Virus record (IMG/VR): IMGVR_UViG_3300017751_000278
Span: 1-21,919 of that record
DNA: 21,919 bases
Source of the DNA: a virus
Strand: one strand, 5' to 3'
The notes beneath the pieces were generated by a model, which saw only the letters and a list, made by a program, of their open reading frames with translations, searched no databases and was not told the DNA's origin. Positions 1-6,627 of this stretch are shown here, piece after piece; positions within the stretch are counted from its first letter, which is position 1; every line of letters begins with the position of its first letter. Both the position numbers and the translations under genes were made by a program.

Positions 1-14
1 AGAGGTGAAAGTAA

Positions 15-110
15 ATGAATGAATGTGAATGTACAGAAATAATGAATGAAAAATTTGGTACATATTGTAAATGGTGTTGGGATAATTTTATAGAGGTGAA
101 AGAAGAATGA
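15..110 (+). CDS. Cys-rich 31-aa miniprotein
   Basis: A 31-residue ORF with an ideal Shine-Dalgarno (AGAGGTGA at 2-8, about 6 nt before the ATG). Its stop overlaps the next start as ATGA at 107-110, a sign of translational coupling. The peptide has a CxC pair near the N-terminus and a CxxC (YCKWCW) in the middle, so it could bind one zinc ion; this is inference from cysteine spacing only. No family is recognised. The same purine-rich leader (agaggtgaaag) recurs before the next gene. It may start upstream of the window, but the ATG with its ribosome site makes this start convincing. Confidence 0.6.
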   Translation: MNECECTEIMNEKFGTYCKWCWDNFIEVKEE

Positions 111-289
111 GTTTAGAAAACCATATGGTTGTAGGGCCGGATGACTTTGATGAAGTAGTAGAATGCTTTCATGTAGGAGAATGGGCAATAGACAGAATTG
201 ATTTGGCGAATGGAGAAAACGTAGTTTCAATCAGATGCGTAGATTGCGGTGCAATTTTTGAAGGTAATGTAAGCGAGGTGATTGAATGA
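107..289 (+). CDS. Small acidic protein with CxxC, unknown
   Basis: A 60-aa protein of unknown function. It is preceded by GAGGTGA at 93-99 and overlaps the neighbours on both sides by ATGA. The N-terminal half is acidic and the C-terminal half carries RCVDCG followed by IFEG, a single zinc-knuckle-like CxxC that would need a partner or dimer to complete a site. Placement in a run of coupled miniproteins suggests an early or accessory viral role, but nothing in the sequence specifies it. Confidence 0.65.
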   Translation: MSLENHMVVGPDDFDEVVECFHVGEWAIDRIDLANGENVVSIRCVDCGAIFEGNVSEVIE

Positions 290-570
290 GAGACTTGAGA
301 AAAAATATGCTTGCGTCGTCAATTAAAAAAGTTAATAAAGAAAGACAAAGAGGAGATAATATGATTGGAACACAATTACAGAATAAGCACAACGGTAGAC
401 GCATTACTATAACAGAAAAAATAATTTCTGATACAGGTAATATTATGTACACGGCTAATGATGAAAAATACACAGTATTAGCAGACCATGACATGAAGCA
501 TTGGTTTGAAGTATCAACAGTAAGAGTAAACAGAAAGCCTAAGTACATGGACAAAGGAGAGGAAGAATAA
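286..570 (+). CDS. Small protein with two possible starts, unknown
   Basis: A 94-aa ORF. The ATG at 286 overlaps the previous stop and has GAGGTGATT just upstream. A second in-frame ATG at 361 has its own strong Shine-Dalgarno (AGAGGAGAT, 349-357), giving a 69-aa product. The first 25 residues are basic (Lys/Arg rich); the remainder (residues 26-94) alternates beta-prone stretches and looks like a small beta-barrel, which is inference only. Both forms may be made. The C-terminus reads GEEE because the frame runs through the purine-rich ribosome-binding site of the next gene. Confidence 0.65.
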   Translation: MRDLRKNMLASSIKKVNKERQRGDNMIGTQLQNKHNGRRITITEKIISDTGNIMYTANDEKYTVLADHDMKHWFEVSTVRVNRKPKYMDKGEEE

Positions 571-671
571 TGAAAGCAGGTGTAAGAGCAAGATACTTTA
601 CTAAATTTAAAGCAAGAAAAGCATACAAAGATAATGGTAATAAACATATAAAAGGAGATGAAGAAGAATGA
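570..671 (+). CDS. Basic 33-aa miniprotein
   Basis: A 33-residue ORF starting at the TAATG overlap with the preceding stop and ending in an ATGA overlap with the next start. Ribosome site GGAGAGGAAG lies at 557-566. The first 28 residues are strongly basic (many Lys/Arg plus aromatic Tyr/Phe), consistent with a nucleic-acid-binding peptide. The last residues, GDEEE, are the in-frame reading of the downstream gene's Shine-Dalgarno. Function is unknown. Support comes from overlap architecture on both sides rather than homology. Confidence 0.5.
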   Translation: MKAGVRARYFTKFKARKAYKDNGNKHIKGDEEE

Positions 672-1822
672 TAGAAGAAATAGAAGAAGAAACATATACT
701 TTAGCGGTTAAACTAAAAACATTACCGCAAAAAAGAACAAAGACAAATGGAGAAATAATCCCCCCTCATGAGGTATTTAACTACAGAAGTGATTATCATA
801 CAAGTGATAGGGCAGAAGTCAGAAGGTCTTATCTAACAGAAGTACCTTCTAGTGTGTATAATTTAGTACAAAATTTTGCGGGTTATTGGGGTGAGGCTAA
901 ACCTTTAACGGCTAACGAAATAAATTTTTATTTAGGAAAGTTTGACGATTTAAAAACAATTGCGATTTACAAAAATCAAATAAATGTCAATACAGGAAAG
1001 CCTTATCTTATCTTTACCCATAATAATAAATATACAGGTAATTATTCCACTGTATATAAAATGGTAAATCAATTTAATATGTACACAAGTAATCCTAATT
1101 TATTAGATAATGCTATCATCGTAGATATGGATGAGTTTATGAGATTTTATAATGATGTTAAAGATGATTGGGAAGCACAAGATAATCTAAAAGAGACAAT
1201 AAGGGATGAATCATCAAAGGTAATCAGATTAATAAACAAAGATAGAGATTTAACAAAGGCTTTAGAAGAAACAAGTAAAAAATTAGAGGAATTAAATTCT
1301 TTTAACGATTATAATATTTCTCAAGAAGATATAGAAATAGTACGTTTGTACAACGATAAAGATTTTCTACGTTCTTTAGGTAATGAGTATGTTGACCATG
1401 ACTATAATAAATGGGATGATTTATACCGTAAGATAGTTCGCAAACTAGAAATCTACAAAAGAGCGATTAGTAGTGATTATTATGCCTACGCAAATATGGA
1501 TTTCAATATAACACTAGATTTTTACTTAAAAGTACAAAAATATATCATGCAAACTTATAGTGATTCATCATACCCATTAATAAAACACCCTAATAAGTGG
1601 AATAAAGAAAAATCTGAATATGAAACAATAGCATTGAGTGATTTACCTGCCTTAGATGAATATTGTGCGAGAATATCGGCACTAAATACTATGAAAATAA
1701 CAATAAAAAATAAAAAAGATGAGATGATAAAATATTATCTATCACGGTTAAATTACAAATCAGATTTAATTGTTTGTGATGTCAATTCGGAAACTTTAAT
1801 AACAAAGGGCGAAGAGGAATAA
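668..1822 (+). CDS. Unknown 384-aa protein with central coiled coil
   Basis: The largest gene in the first five kilobases. Start ATG is coupled to the previous stop, with AAAGGAGATGAAG upstream. No domain is recognised. The first 60 residues are polar; residues about 60-150 are Tyr/Asn-rich and mixed alpha/beta. Residues about 165-215 form a heptad-rich, Lys/Glu-rich helix likely to be a coiled coil, and the remainder is helical and Tyr-rich. There is no signal peptide or membrane segment. The C-terminal GEEE comes from the ribosome-binding site of the next gene. A structural, DNA-associated or host-takeover role are all possible; nothing decides between them. Confidence 0.85.
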   Translation: MIEEIEEETYTLAVKLKTLPQKRTKTNGEIIPPHEVFNYRSDYHTSDRAEVRRSYLTEVPSSVYNLVQNFAGYWGEAKPLTANEINFYLGKFDDLKTIAIYKNQINVNTGKPYLIFTHNNKYTGNYSTVYKMVNQFNMYTSNPNLLDNAIIVDMDEFMRFYNDVKDDWEAQDNLKETIRDESSKVIRLINKDRDLTKALEETSKKLEELNSFNDYNISQEDIEIVRLYNDKDFLRSLGNEYVDHDYNKWDDLYRKIVRKLEIYKRAISSDYYAYANMDFNITLDFYLKVQKYIMQTYSDSSYPLIKHPNKWNKEKSEYETIALSDLPALDEYCARISALNTMKITIKNKKDEMIKYYLSRLNYKSDLIVCDVNSETLITKGEEE

Positions 1823-1824
1823 CT

Positions 1825-2373
1825 ATGAATATATTTTTTATAGACGAACAACCGGAAGAAGCGGCACGTAACTTGTGCCTAAAACACAAACCTAAAATGT
1901 GTGTAGAGTCAGCACAAATGATGGCATCAGCAATTTTACGCTATGGTGCTTTGCCCGATACTTTACCACTTACAAAATCCGGTACGCACTACAAAGGTGG
2001 TTACCCACATCACCCTTCTACTGTGTGGGCAGGAGAATGCGTAGAGAATTTCCGTTGGCTTGCCCGCCATGCTATACAACAATGCTTATCATATACAGAA
2101 ACATTCGGTAAAGTTCATGCGTGTGAGCAACCTATCCGTGAGATGGCAGAACATTATGTAATTCATCATATGCCTGTCAATGGAAGCGTTACAGATATTC
2201 CTTTGGCTATGAACGAAGAGACTACACGCCATGTTCCTTTGACTCAAGCAGTTCAAGAATACCGTGATTACTATTACCGTAAAACTAATGTTATGGCAGT
2301 AGAATGGTCAGACAATCAAACACCTACGTGGTGGGAAGATGTGTGTGTAAGAAACGGAGGTCTTGTAATATGA
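1825..2373 (+). CDS. Conserved phage-type protein (N-IF...CxKHxxKM family), unknown
   Basis: A 182-aa protein. It opens with MNIFFIDEQPEEAA, then CLKHKPKMCVESAQMMASA, then HPSTVWAGEC, and has a Tyr/Trp-rich C-terminus (YRDYYYRKT, TPTWWEDV). From memory this is a widespread family in marine tailed phages (start MNIFxLDxDP, then CDKHVVKMxxExAQ). I know no established function and would not trust an enzymatic label. Conserved Cys, His and Trp residues suggest a metal- or nucleotide-binding enzyme (inference). Base composition is less A-rich and more codon-balanced than its neighbours, which may indicate later acquisition. Purine-rich GAAGAGGAA lies 5-6 nt before the start. Confidence 0.8.
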   Translation: MNIFFIDEQPEEAARNLCLKHKPKMCVESAQMMASAILRYGALPDTLPLTKSGTHYKGGYPHHPSTVWAGECVENFRWLARHAIQQCLSYTETFGKVHACEQPIREMAEHYVIHHMPVNGSVTDIPLAMNEETTRHVPLTQAVQEYRDYYYRKTNVMAVEWSDNQTPTWWEDVCVRNGGLVI

Positions 2374-2582
2374 AAGACAATATGTATGTTTGTATAAATA
2401 GTGGTAATGGTAATAATAAATTTATCAATCTAAATAATATAGACGCTATAATAAAACATGAGAATTATGGTACGGTTGATTTTCATATGAGTGGTGGAAG
2501 CATAATTACTTTACCCTTAAAAGAATTTGAAGACCCCGATGGTATTATTTCAAAAATAAGAGAAATATATAATATGTGCTAG
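2370..2582 (+). CDS. Small beta-rich protein, unknown
   Basis: A 70-aa protein starting at the ATG at 2370, where GGAGG (2356-2360) is well placed and the start overlaps the previous stop as ATGA. A longer GTG-initiated reading from 2304 would lie entirely inside the upstream gene and is not favoured. The middle reads as short beta strands around a Gly/Ser turn (FHMSGGSIITLPL), and the C-terminal helix ends in YNMC. The pattern resembles small phage proteins with a PH- or SH3-like barrel, but this is only shape-level inference. Confidence 0.65.
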   Translation: MKDNMYVCINSGNGNNKFINLNNIDAIIKHENYGTVDFHMSGGSIITLPLKEFEDPDGIISKIREIYNMC

Positions 2583-2591
2583 GTGATAAAA

Positions 2592-3071
2592 ATGACACAA
2601 CCAATAGGAGATAGGACATTTAGCGTACCTAAATACAAAGTAACAGGTTATGCTTACGATGGTAGGATTTGTTTAGATACAGGAGACAGGTGGTTAGTTA
2701 GAATGCCTCCGAGATATTTTGACCCATACAATGACCTTGATAAAAGTGATTTAGGTAGGGCTAAAAAATATTATGATGAAAGAATGGTAGCCGCAATATT
2801 GTGGCAATCAGTAGATAGTATGACCGAAGATGAATACCAATATCGCTCACAGAAATGGAAGCCTAAAGGTGCTTATGGTATAATAAGAAAGAAAGGGCTT
2901 CGGTGGGGCATTGGTGGCAGAGCAAAGGGCAACAATAAATACACGCCTAGAGATGAGTTAGCAAGAGCAGACCCAAATAACTTTAGGCATGGTAATAAAT
3001 ACCCATCATCTAAATATAATCAGTGGCAAAAAGATGGGGCTAGAAAAGAAAAGGAGAGTAAAAAGAAATGA
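2592..3071 (+). CDS. Basic 159-aa protein, unknown
   Basis: Start chosen at the ATG at 2592, which has AGGTGA (2581-2586) at ideal spacing; the GTG at 2583 lies inside that ribosome site. Residues 1-45 look like a small beta-domain (KVTGYAYDGRICLDTGDRW) with a DRWLVRMPPRYFDP motif. The C-terminal third is very rich in Lys/Arg/Asn/Gly and low in hydrophobics, ending KEKESKKK, so it is probably disordered and nucleic-acid binding. The stop overlaps the next start. No family recognised. Confidence 0.7.
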   Translation: MTQPIGDRTFSVPKYKVTGYAYDGRICLDTGDRWLVRMPPRYFDPYNDLDKSDLGRAKKYYDERMVAAILWQSVDSMTEDEYQYRSQKWKPKGAYGIIRKKGLRWGIGGRAKGNNKYTPRDELARADPNNFRHGNKYPSSKYNQWQKDGARKEKESKKK

Positions 3072-3367
3072 GACATACTATAAGCAGTAAAGTAAAAAAC
3101 AAAGGAACTAAAAACAGGAACAGAAGTCGTATGTTAGATGCGGTAGCAAGATACATAGAAGAAAACGGGCCGTCTACTGTGTACAGTATATCCGACGGTG
3201 CTAGATTTAAGAATGGTAGATTAATAAAAAATAATAACTCATTCAAAAGTACAGTATCTTTAGCCCTTATATTAAGTCGCGACCCTAGATTTGTTAAGGT
3301 TGAAAAATTGACAAGAGAAAATACATATTTGTGGGGTAATGCTTGCGAAGTCATTACGGAAGATTAA
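3068..3367 (+). CDS. Winged-helix DNA-binding protein (paralog family member 1)
   Basis: A 99-aa protein with a very basic N-terminal tail (residues 1-20) followed by a predicted winged helix. The first helix is RMLDAVARYIEENGPS, a recognition-helix region follows (SFKSTVSLALILSRDP), and a wing strand (RFVKVEKL) ends in an aromatic turn (TYLWGNA). The segment ALILSRDPRFVKV matches SQILRKSPYFIKI of the protein at 5438 and AALMSKNPQIVAT of the protein at 9996, so these look like diverged paralogs. It probably regulates viral or host transcription. Overlaps the upstream gene by 4 nt and has AGGAGAG upstream. Confidence 0.75.
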   Translation: MRHTISSKVKNKGTKNRNRSRMLDAVARYIEENGPSTVYSISDGARFKNGRLIKNNNSFKSTVSLALILSRDPRFVKVEKLTRENTYLWGNACEVITED

Positions 3368-3386
3368 AATACATGGGGGTTATGGT

Positions 3387-3560
3387 ATGGCTATGATGAA
3401 ACAAAAGTTGGTAGAAGATTACAATACAGTAAATGACTTCATAATGTACCTAGCAAATCTAGGTACTGTTGATTTAAACACATGGATTAGGCGTAGTACA
3501 GAAGAACAATTAGAGTTACTAAAAGCCTCACAGAATTATTACGGCAAGGTGAGAGAATGA
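3387..3560 (+). CDS. Small helical protein, unknown
   Basis: A 57-aa protein. The ATG at 3387 follows GGGGGT (3375-3380) at normal spacing, while an upstream in-frame TTG at 3339 lies inside the previous gene and is not supported. The sequence is helical throughout (DYNTVNDFIMYLANLGTVD, then STEEQLELLKASQNYYG), soluble, with no metal motif. It is coupled to the next gene by an ATGA overlap. Function unknown. Confidence 0.6.
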   Translation: MAMMKQKLVEDYNTVNDFIMYLANLGTVDLNTWIRRSTEEQLELLKASQNYYGKVRE

Positions 3561-3814
3561 GTAGGTTTAGATTAGCAAGCGTTAAACACGCGGAGTATGA
3601 GATATACAAAGGTATGCTAGTCAATCAAAGAGATGAGCCTATACAAAGAACTATGCAAAATATCTTTGATAGAGTAGTACCTAAGAATGATGCAGTAGCA
3701 TTAAAGAGATGGAATACGGCCATCAAAAATGTCAAACATCAGATGACAAATAAGTTAGAAAATAGAAGACAGTATTTACCTGTTGGGCATATTGATAGGA
3801 GTGAAGAACAATGA
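3557..3814 (+). CDS. Basic helical 85-aa protein, unknown
   Basis: Starts at an ATGA overlap with GGTGAGAG upstream and ends at another ATGA overlap. The protein is basic, with several predicted helices (EYEIYKGMLVNQ, TMQNIFDRVVP, LKRWNTAIKNVKHQM). It has no cysteine cluster or membrane segment. A nucleic-acid or protein-binding role is possible. No family recognised. Confidence 0.65.
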   Translation: MSRFRLASVKHAEYEIYKGMLVNQRDEPIQRTMQNIFDRVVPKNDAVALKRWNTAIKNVKHQMTNKLENRRQYLPVGHIDRSEEQ

Positions 3815-3993
3815 GTAAAATAGAGGATAAAGTAATTACAATGATTCAAGAAAGGGCTATGACAGGCGAACTAAAGTATGGTACGAATATGGAACGTAGC
3901 GATTTATCTATGAAAGAATGGCTCACACACCTTCAAGAAGAATTATTAGATGCGGCAATTTATGTACAAAAACTCAAGGAATTGATAGGATAG
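3811..3993 (+). CDS. MazG-like short helical protein
   Basis: A 60-aa all-helical protein with the pattern KYGT..ER.DLS..EWL.H.QEELLDAAIYVQKL. From memory this resembles small phage proteins related to MazG/all-alpha NTP pyrophosphohydrolases, in which a Trp-Leu-x-His-x-x-Glu-Glu-x-x-Asp-Ala stretch forms part of the metal-binding helix. Only one EExxD-type motif is present and the protein is about half the usual catalytic length, so catalysis is uncertain; it may act as a dimer or have lost activity. It is coupled by ATGA to the upstream gene and is the last gene before a short gap. Confidence 0.65.
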   Translation: MSKIEDKVITMIQERAMTGELKYGTNMERSDLSMKEWLTHLQEELLDAAIYVQKLKELIG

Positions 3994-4012
3994 AAACCCT
4001 TATTAATACTAA
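3994..4012 (+). promoter_or_regulatory. Possible promoter (weak class B-like)
   Basis: The sequence AAACCCTTATTAATAC between two genes shares its AAACC-plus-TATA-like beginning with the better promoters at 9960 and 21783. The spacing to the next start is 1-2 nt off the exact value seen there, and the downstream TTACCAA element is missing. It is therefore only a candidate. Confidence 0.3.
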
Positions 4013-4027
4013 ATGGTTGGTGAATAT

Positions 4028-4300
4028 ATGGTGAAAAAACACAGAGCAAGAAGACCTATCGGTGAGATAATGAGGGATAAAAAAGAACCTATGTCGGCTT
4101 ATGAGATAGCAGAACAAATGATGAATAAGAAAATGAAATTCTATGCTGAAAGACCCAAAACAATAGCACAATTATTGAAAGGGGCGAAAGGTATTACAAG
4201 GAGTAAAGTATTACGAAAGAGAGAAATTACTTCTACTATAACTACTTTGTATCACATGGAAGATTACGAAGCATATGAGAGATGGTTACATGACAGATGA
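4028..4300 (+). CDS. Winged-helix-like basic protein
   Basis: A 90-aa protein from the ATG at 4028, which has GGTTGGTGA 4-7 nt upstream; an ATG at 4013 (95 aa) and a GTG at 4031 are alternatives. After a basic tail (KKHRARRP) comes a regular HTH pattern: PMSAYEIAEQMM, then RPKTIAQLLKGAKGITRSKV, then STITTLYHMEDYEAYERWL. This looks like a winged helix related in outline to the other small DNA-binding proteins of the window. It lies just after a possible promoter, so it may head a short transcription unit. Specificity is unknown. Confidence 0.65.
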   Translation: MVKKHRARRPIGEIMRDKKEPMSAYEIAEQMMNKKMKFYAERPKTIAQLLKGAKGITRSKVLRKREITSTITTLYHMEDYEAYERWLHDR

Positions 4301-4484
4301 AGAACAAATGACAACAGAAGAAATATTGAGGAGAGCGTATAAATGGTTTGGTGTAAAAGCACCTACTAACTATACCTTTAAGATAAGAGATGATTATGTA
4401 AAAACAATGAAAGCATATGCGGCTTGGGTAAGACAGGACAAGATAACAAACTCTACATGGTGGGATGAATGGAAAATAAATTGA
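4290..4484 (+). CDS. Small acidic protein rich in Trp, unknown
   Basis: A 64-aa protein. The ATG at 4290 lies inside the end of the previous gene, and an earlier in-frame ATG at 4275 would overlap more and is less likely; a GAGATGG stretch before 4290 is a modest ribosome site. The N-terminus is acidic (TDEEQMTTEEIL), followed by a helical part with YKWFGVKAP and YAAWVRQDK and a Trp-rich end (STWWDEWKIN). It overlaps the next gene by 16 nt. No known family. Confidence 0.6.
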   Translation: MTDEEQMTTEEILRRAYKWFGVKAPTNYTFKIRDDYVKTMKAYAAWVRQDKITNSTWWDEWKIN

Positions 4485-5218
4485 TAGAAGTTCCTATTAG
4501 TAAAATAAAATTAGTAGAGGCAACATCTTTTACTTATGTAGGTGAAGGTAGATACTTGAAACAACCTAAAATAGAAATTAAATATAACGATAAAAGTTAT
4601 TTTATACTTGACAGAAAAGTATGTTATAGTTTGATAAAACAATTTGAGCCTAACATTACTTGGACAGAATGGGTACAAATACAAAACTTTGAGTTGTCTT
4701 TGTTTAAAATATTAGATGATTATTTTACTGAGTATAATAATTATATAATAAAAGTATGGGTAGAAAAATATAATGAAATACAAATTATATATGACTTTGA
4801 AATGGAAGATGTGTCTTTTGGTATTATGAGGCTAAATAACCTCAAGGCTAGTATTATGTATATGTCAATAGAAGCGCTGAAGGATTGGGCTTTACATACT
4901 GTAAGCGACAAGATAACAATAAGTAAGGGAGATAATACGATAGAGATACAAGAGTATGAAAAGTTTGTTATTATACGAGCAAGAAAATATGTCGAAAATG
5001 GTTTTGTACAAACTATGCCCGCTATAAAAATATTGGGTATTATAGAAACTATTCAATGGTATATTGTTTATGAATCTATTATAGAGGCTAAAGAAAGTTT
5101 AGAAAAAGCAGATAAAATGCAAACAAGAAATATAGGCAGTATAAAAAATACCGCAAATATGAAGACTAAAGAAAAAGATGACATAGAACATGAATGGTTT
5201 CTTAATTCTTTTTACTAA
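4469..5218 (+). CDS. Unknown 249-aa protein with PIP-like C-terminus
   Basis: Start ATG at 4469 overlaps the previous gene; GTGGGATGA upstream is the ribosome site. The protein is mixed alpha/beta and rich in Ile/Tyr. The first half contains beta segments (KIEIKYNDKSYFILDRK), the second contains an alternating IEIQEYEKFVIIRARKYVE strand pair followed by helices and a polar linker (residues about 215-240). The very last residues, EWFLNSFY, fit the PCNA-interacting pattern (polar-x-x-Leu-x-x-Phe-Tyr) behind a flexible linker. A clamp-associated replication or repair role is inferred; no catalytic motif is seen. Confidence 0.8.
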   Translation: MENKLIEVPISKIKLVEATSFTYVGEGRYLKQPKIEIKYNDKSYFILDRKVCYSLIKQFEPNITWTEWVQIQNFELSLFKILDDYFTEYNNYIIKVWVEKYNEIQIIYDFEMEDVSFGIMRLNNLKASIMYMSIEALKDWALHTVSDKITISKGDNTIEIQEYEKFVIIRARKYVENGFVQTMPAIKILGIIETIQWYIVYESIIEAKESLEKADKMQTRNIGSIKNTANMKTKEKDDIEHEWFLNSFY

Positions 5219-5249
5219 AAAAAAATATAACAAAATTAATTAATGGAGG

Positions 5250-5382
5250 GCAGTAGCACGTTTTTGATAATTCTTTAATTACTTCAATAGTATTTTAGGT
5301 AATAGTTAACTAATCTAAAAACATCTATGAAGAAATAAAAGAATTAAAGAATATTAGAGCAGTACATCGTTTTATTATTTCT
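5250..5382. repeat. Degenerate direct repeats flanking the hairpin
   Basis: The stretch beginning GCAGTAGCACGTTTTTGA at 5250-5275 is echoed by GCAGTACATCGTTTTATT at 5359-5382, about 109 nt apart. Both run on to an ATTCT or TTTCT end. The alignment needs small gaps. The copies sit symmetrically on both sides of the long inverted repeat, as would be expected of an origin-like or protein-binding array. Confidence 0.35.
5271..5351. repeat. Long imperfect inverted repeat in the largest non-coding gap
   Basis: Four nested complementary segments share one axis near 5307-5311. TTCTTTAATT (5271-5280) pairs with AATTAAAGAA (5342-5351). CTTCA-A-TAG (5282-5290) pairs with CTATGAAG (5325-5332) with one bulged A. 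TTTTAG (5293-5298) pairs with CTAAAA (5315-5320). TAGTT/AACTA (5303-5312) is a perfect palindrome at the centre. Together this gives about 27 possible base pairs, too ordered for chance in a 219-base gap. It could be a structured RNA, a replication origin or a dyad operator. I see no ORF, tRNA or poly-T terminator immediately after it. Confidence 0.6.
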
Positions 5383-5407
5383 GTGGTTGCGTGGTCTTAC
5401 TGAAACA

Positions 5408-5425
5408 ATTAAAAGCGAACAAGTA
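5408..5425 (+). promoter_or_regulatory. Class A promoter variant before the 5438 gene
   Basis: ATTAAA-AGCGA-ACAAGTA matches the class A pattern TTTATA-N5-AGAAGTA with the same N5 spacing. The TATA-like centre is 27.5 nt before the ATG at 5438, identical to other class A sites. A strong GAGGTGAT also lies just before the ATG, so the transcript may start slightly earlier than a strict leaderless model predicts. Confidence 0.55.
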
Positions 5426-5437
5426 TGAGGTGATAGT

Positions 5438-5821
5438 ATGGCAAGAGGTAGTGGAAGTAAACAGTGTGTAGAATTATCATACAGATATTTAGACCAACAT
5501 GAAAAAAGAGAAGCAAGTACACATGACATAATGTGGTATTTGAACAATAGAAAGGTTACAACGGGGTGCAGAAAAACTAAACAGACATGGAGTATTCAAC
5601 AAGTATCTCAAATACTTAGAAAATCGCCGTACTTTATTAAAATAGGTACTGTAAGAAGTATAACACCTTCCGGTAGTTCTTCTACGTGTTGTGTCTATAG
5701 ATGTGCGGATTTGAAACAAGTGATTGCTAAAAAGTTATCTTACAGTCATAATATTTCTACATATAAATCTGTACCGAAATTCGCAAGAGAAGAATATGTA
5801 AAGCAGGGGGGAGTATTGTGA
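5438..5821 (+). CDS. Winged-helix DNA-binding protein (paralog family member 2)
   Basis: A 127-aa basic protein that heads an operon. Helix 1 is CVELSYRYLDQHEKRE, helix 2 is STHDIMWYLNNRK, the recognition region is TWSIQQVSQILRKSP, and a wing strand follows (YFIKIGTVRSITP) with the aromatic/Cys end CCVYRCADL. The block SQILRKSPYFIKI parallels the proteins at 3068 and 9996, indicating a viral family of winged-helix regulators. Its position directly behind the long inverted repeat and its own promoter suggests autoregulation (inference). GAGGTGAT at 5427-5434 is an unusually close ribosome site. The stop overlaps the next GTG start. Confidence 0.8.
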   Translation: MARGSGSKQCVELSYRYLDQHEKREASTHDIMWYLNNRKVTTGCRKTKQTWSIQQVSQILRKSPYFIKIGTVRSITPSGSSSTCCVYRCADLKQVIAKKLSYSHNISTYKSVPKFAREEYVKQGGVL

Positions 5822-6627
5822 TAGAGCAAAAATTGGATATAGATATAGTGTGGCTTAACGGAAGAAGACCAAAAAAAGAGCAGACTCATTTAATAGTATA
5901 TCATCAAGAAGAACATGGTGCGGCCACTACTATAGCGGGTAAAGCATTAATAGGAGAAAGGCCGCCTGTTGCTTCTATATATTCTAAGCATCTAAATACT
6001 ACATCTGTTAATTTTATACCCGTACCTTTTTGGCCGGAGTATAGATTATACGAAACAAGAAACAATGACGGTAAAAGATTTTTTATCTTGAGAATACCTA
6101 CTGCTTATCCTATTGAGTTAACACAAGATAGGTATGCAAATAAAGATGTGTGGATGCACACTTATCCTGTGGTTAGAGACATCGTAATGACTCTTAATGA
6201 ATTAGGTGTAAATAAAATGTCATATATGACTACAAATCTGTTTGTTTTGCATAAAGACTTTAAAGAGTATAGTAAAGTTGCACACGGAGAGGTAGTAAGT
6301 TACAATTGGTCTACAATGAAAGAAGAAGTTACTACTCATAGTGGAAAATATCAAGAAGATAGTTTAGAGTTAGATTATATTTTAGCACCGAATGTTTGGA
6401 TATGGTGTGATGTTTTCTGTAATTTTACTTCTTCCCCCCTAAAATTATCAGAAGTATTATTAGGAAGTGCTAGTGGAGAATCAGTAGATATGGACACGGC
6501 AGACGCACTTTTAAACCATATACTTTTAACATATGACTTGTCGTGTGATGAATCTGCACTACAAAGTATAACGGAAAAACTTGTAGATATGGACAACATT
6601 AAAAACTTTGGAGGACTTGACATATGA
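5818..6627 (+). CDS. PAC2-family protein (proteasome-assembly-chaperone-like)
   Basis: A 269-aa protein with a GTG start preceded by GGGGGGAG at good spacing. Residues about 33-135 follow the archaeal PAC2 (proteasome assembly chaperone 2) plan: AATTIAGKALIGE and then PPVASIYSKHL (family pattern: identity of the object, then a chain like EIYSPHFPP). Next come the hydrophobic RLYETRNNDGKRFFILRIP and YPVVRDIVMTLNELGVNKM, corresponding to the strand after the YY/E site and the helix preceding the family's GxxxT loop. PAC2 proteins bind proteasome alpha subunits or act as paralog scaffolds. No HbYX-type C-terminus is present (it ends NFGGLDI), so proteasome docking would have to differ. It sits between a regulator and an MCM-like ATPase. 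Assignment is from fold-level pattern, not a search. Confidence 0.6.
   Translation: MIEQKLDIDIVWLNGRRPKKEQTHLIVYHQEEHGAATTIAGKALIGERPPVASIYSKHLNTTSVNFIPVPFWPEYRLYETRNNDGKRFFILRIPTAYPIELTQDRYANKDVWMHTYPVVRDIVMTLNELGVNKMSYMTTNLFVLHKDFKEYSKVAHGEVVSYNWSTMKEEVTTHSGKYQEDSLELDYILAPNVWIWCDVFCNFTSSPLKLSEVLLGSASGESVDMDTADALLNHILLTYDLSCDESALQSITEKLVDMDNIKNFGGLDI

Noticed and set aside
231-695. Long reverse-strand ORF of 154 codons
   Set aside because: It lies opposite four overlapping + strand genes with good ribosome sites, and its translation is a Phe/Ser/Leu-rich shadow typical of complementing Lys/Glu-rich coding sequence.
1899-2111. Overlapping + strand ORF of 70 codons
   Set aside because: Lies entirely inside the 1825-2373 gene in another frame; the enclosing frame matches a phage protein family and this one has no supporting signal.
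5219-5437. tRNA or small ORF in the large gap
   Set aside because: No cloverleaf, no acceptor/T-loop signatures and no ORF with a ribosome site; the inverted repeat explains the structure better.
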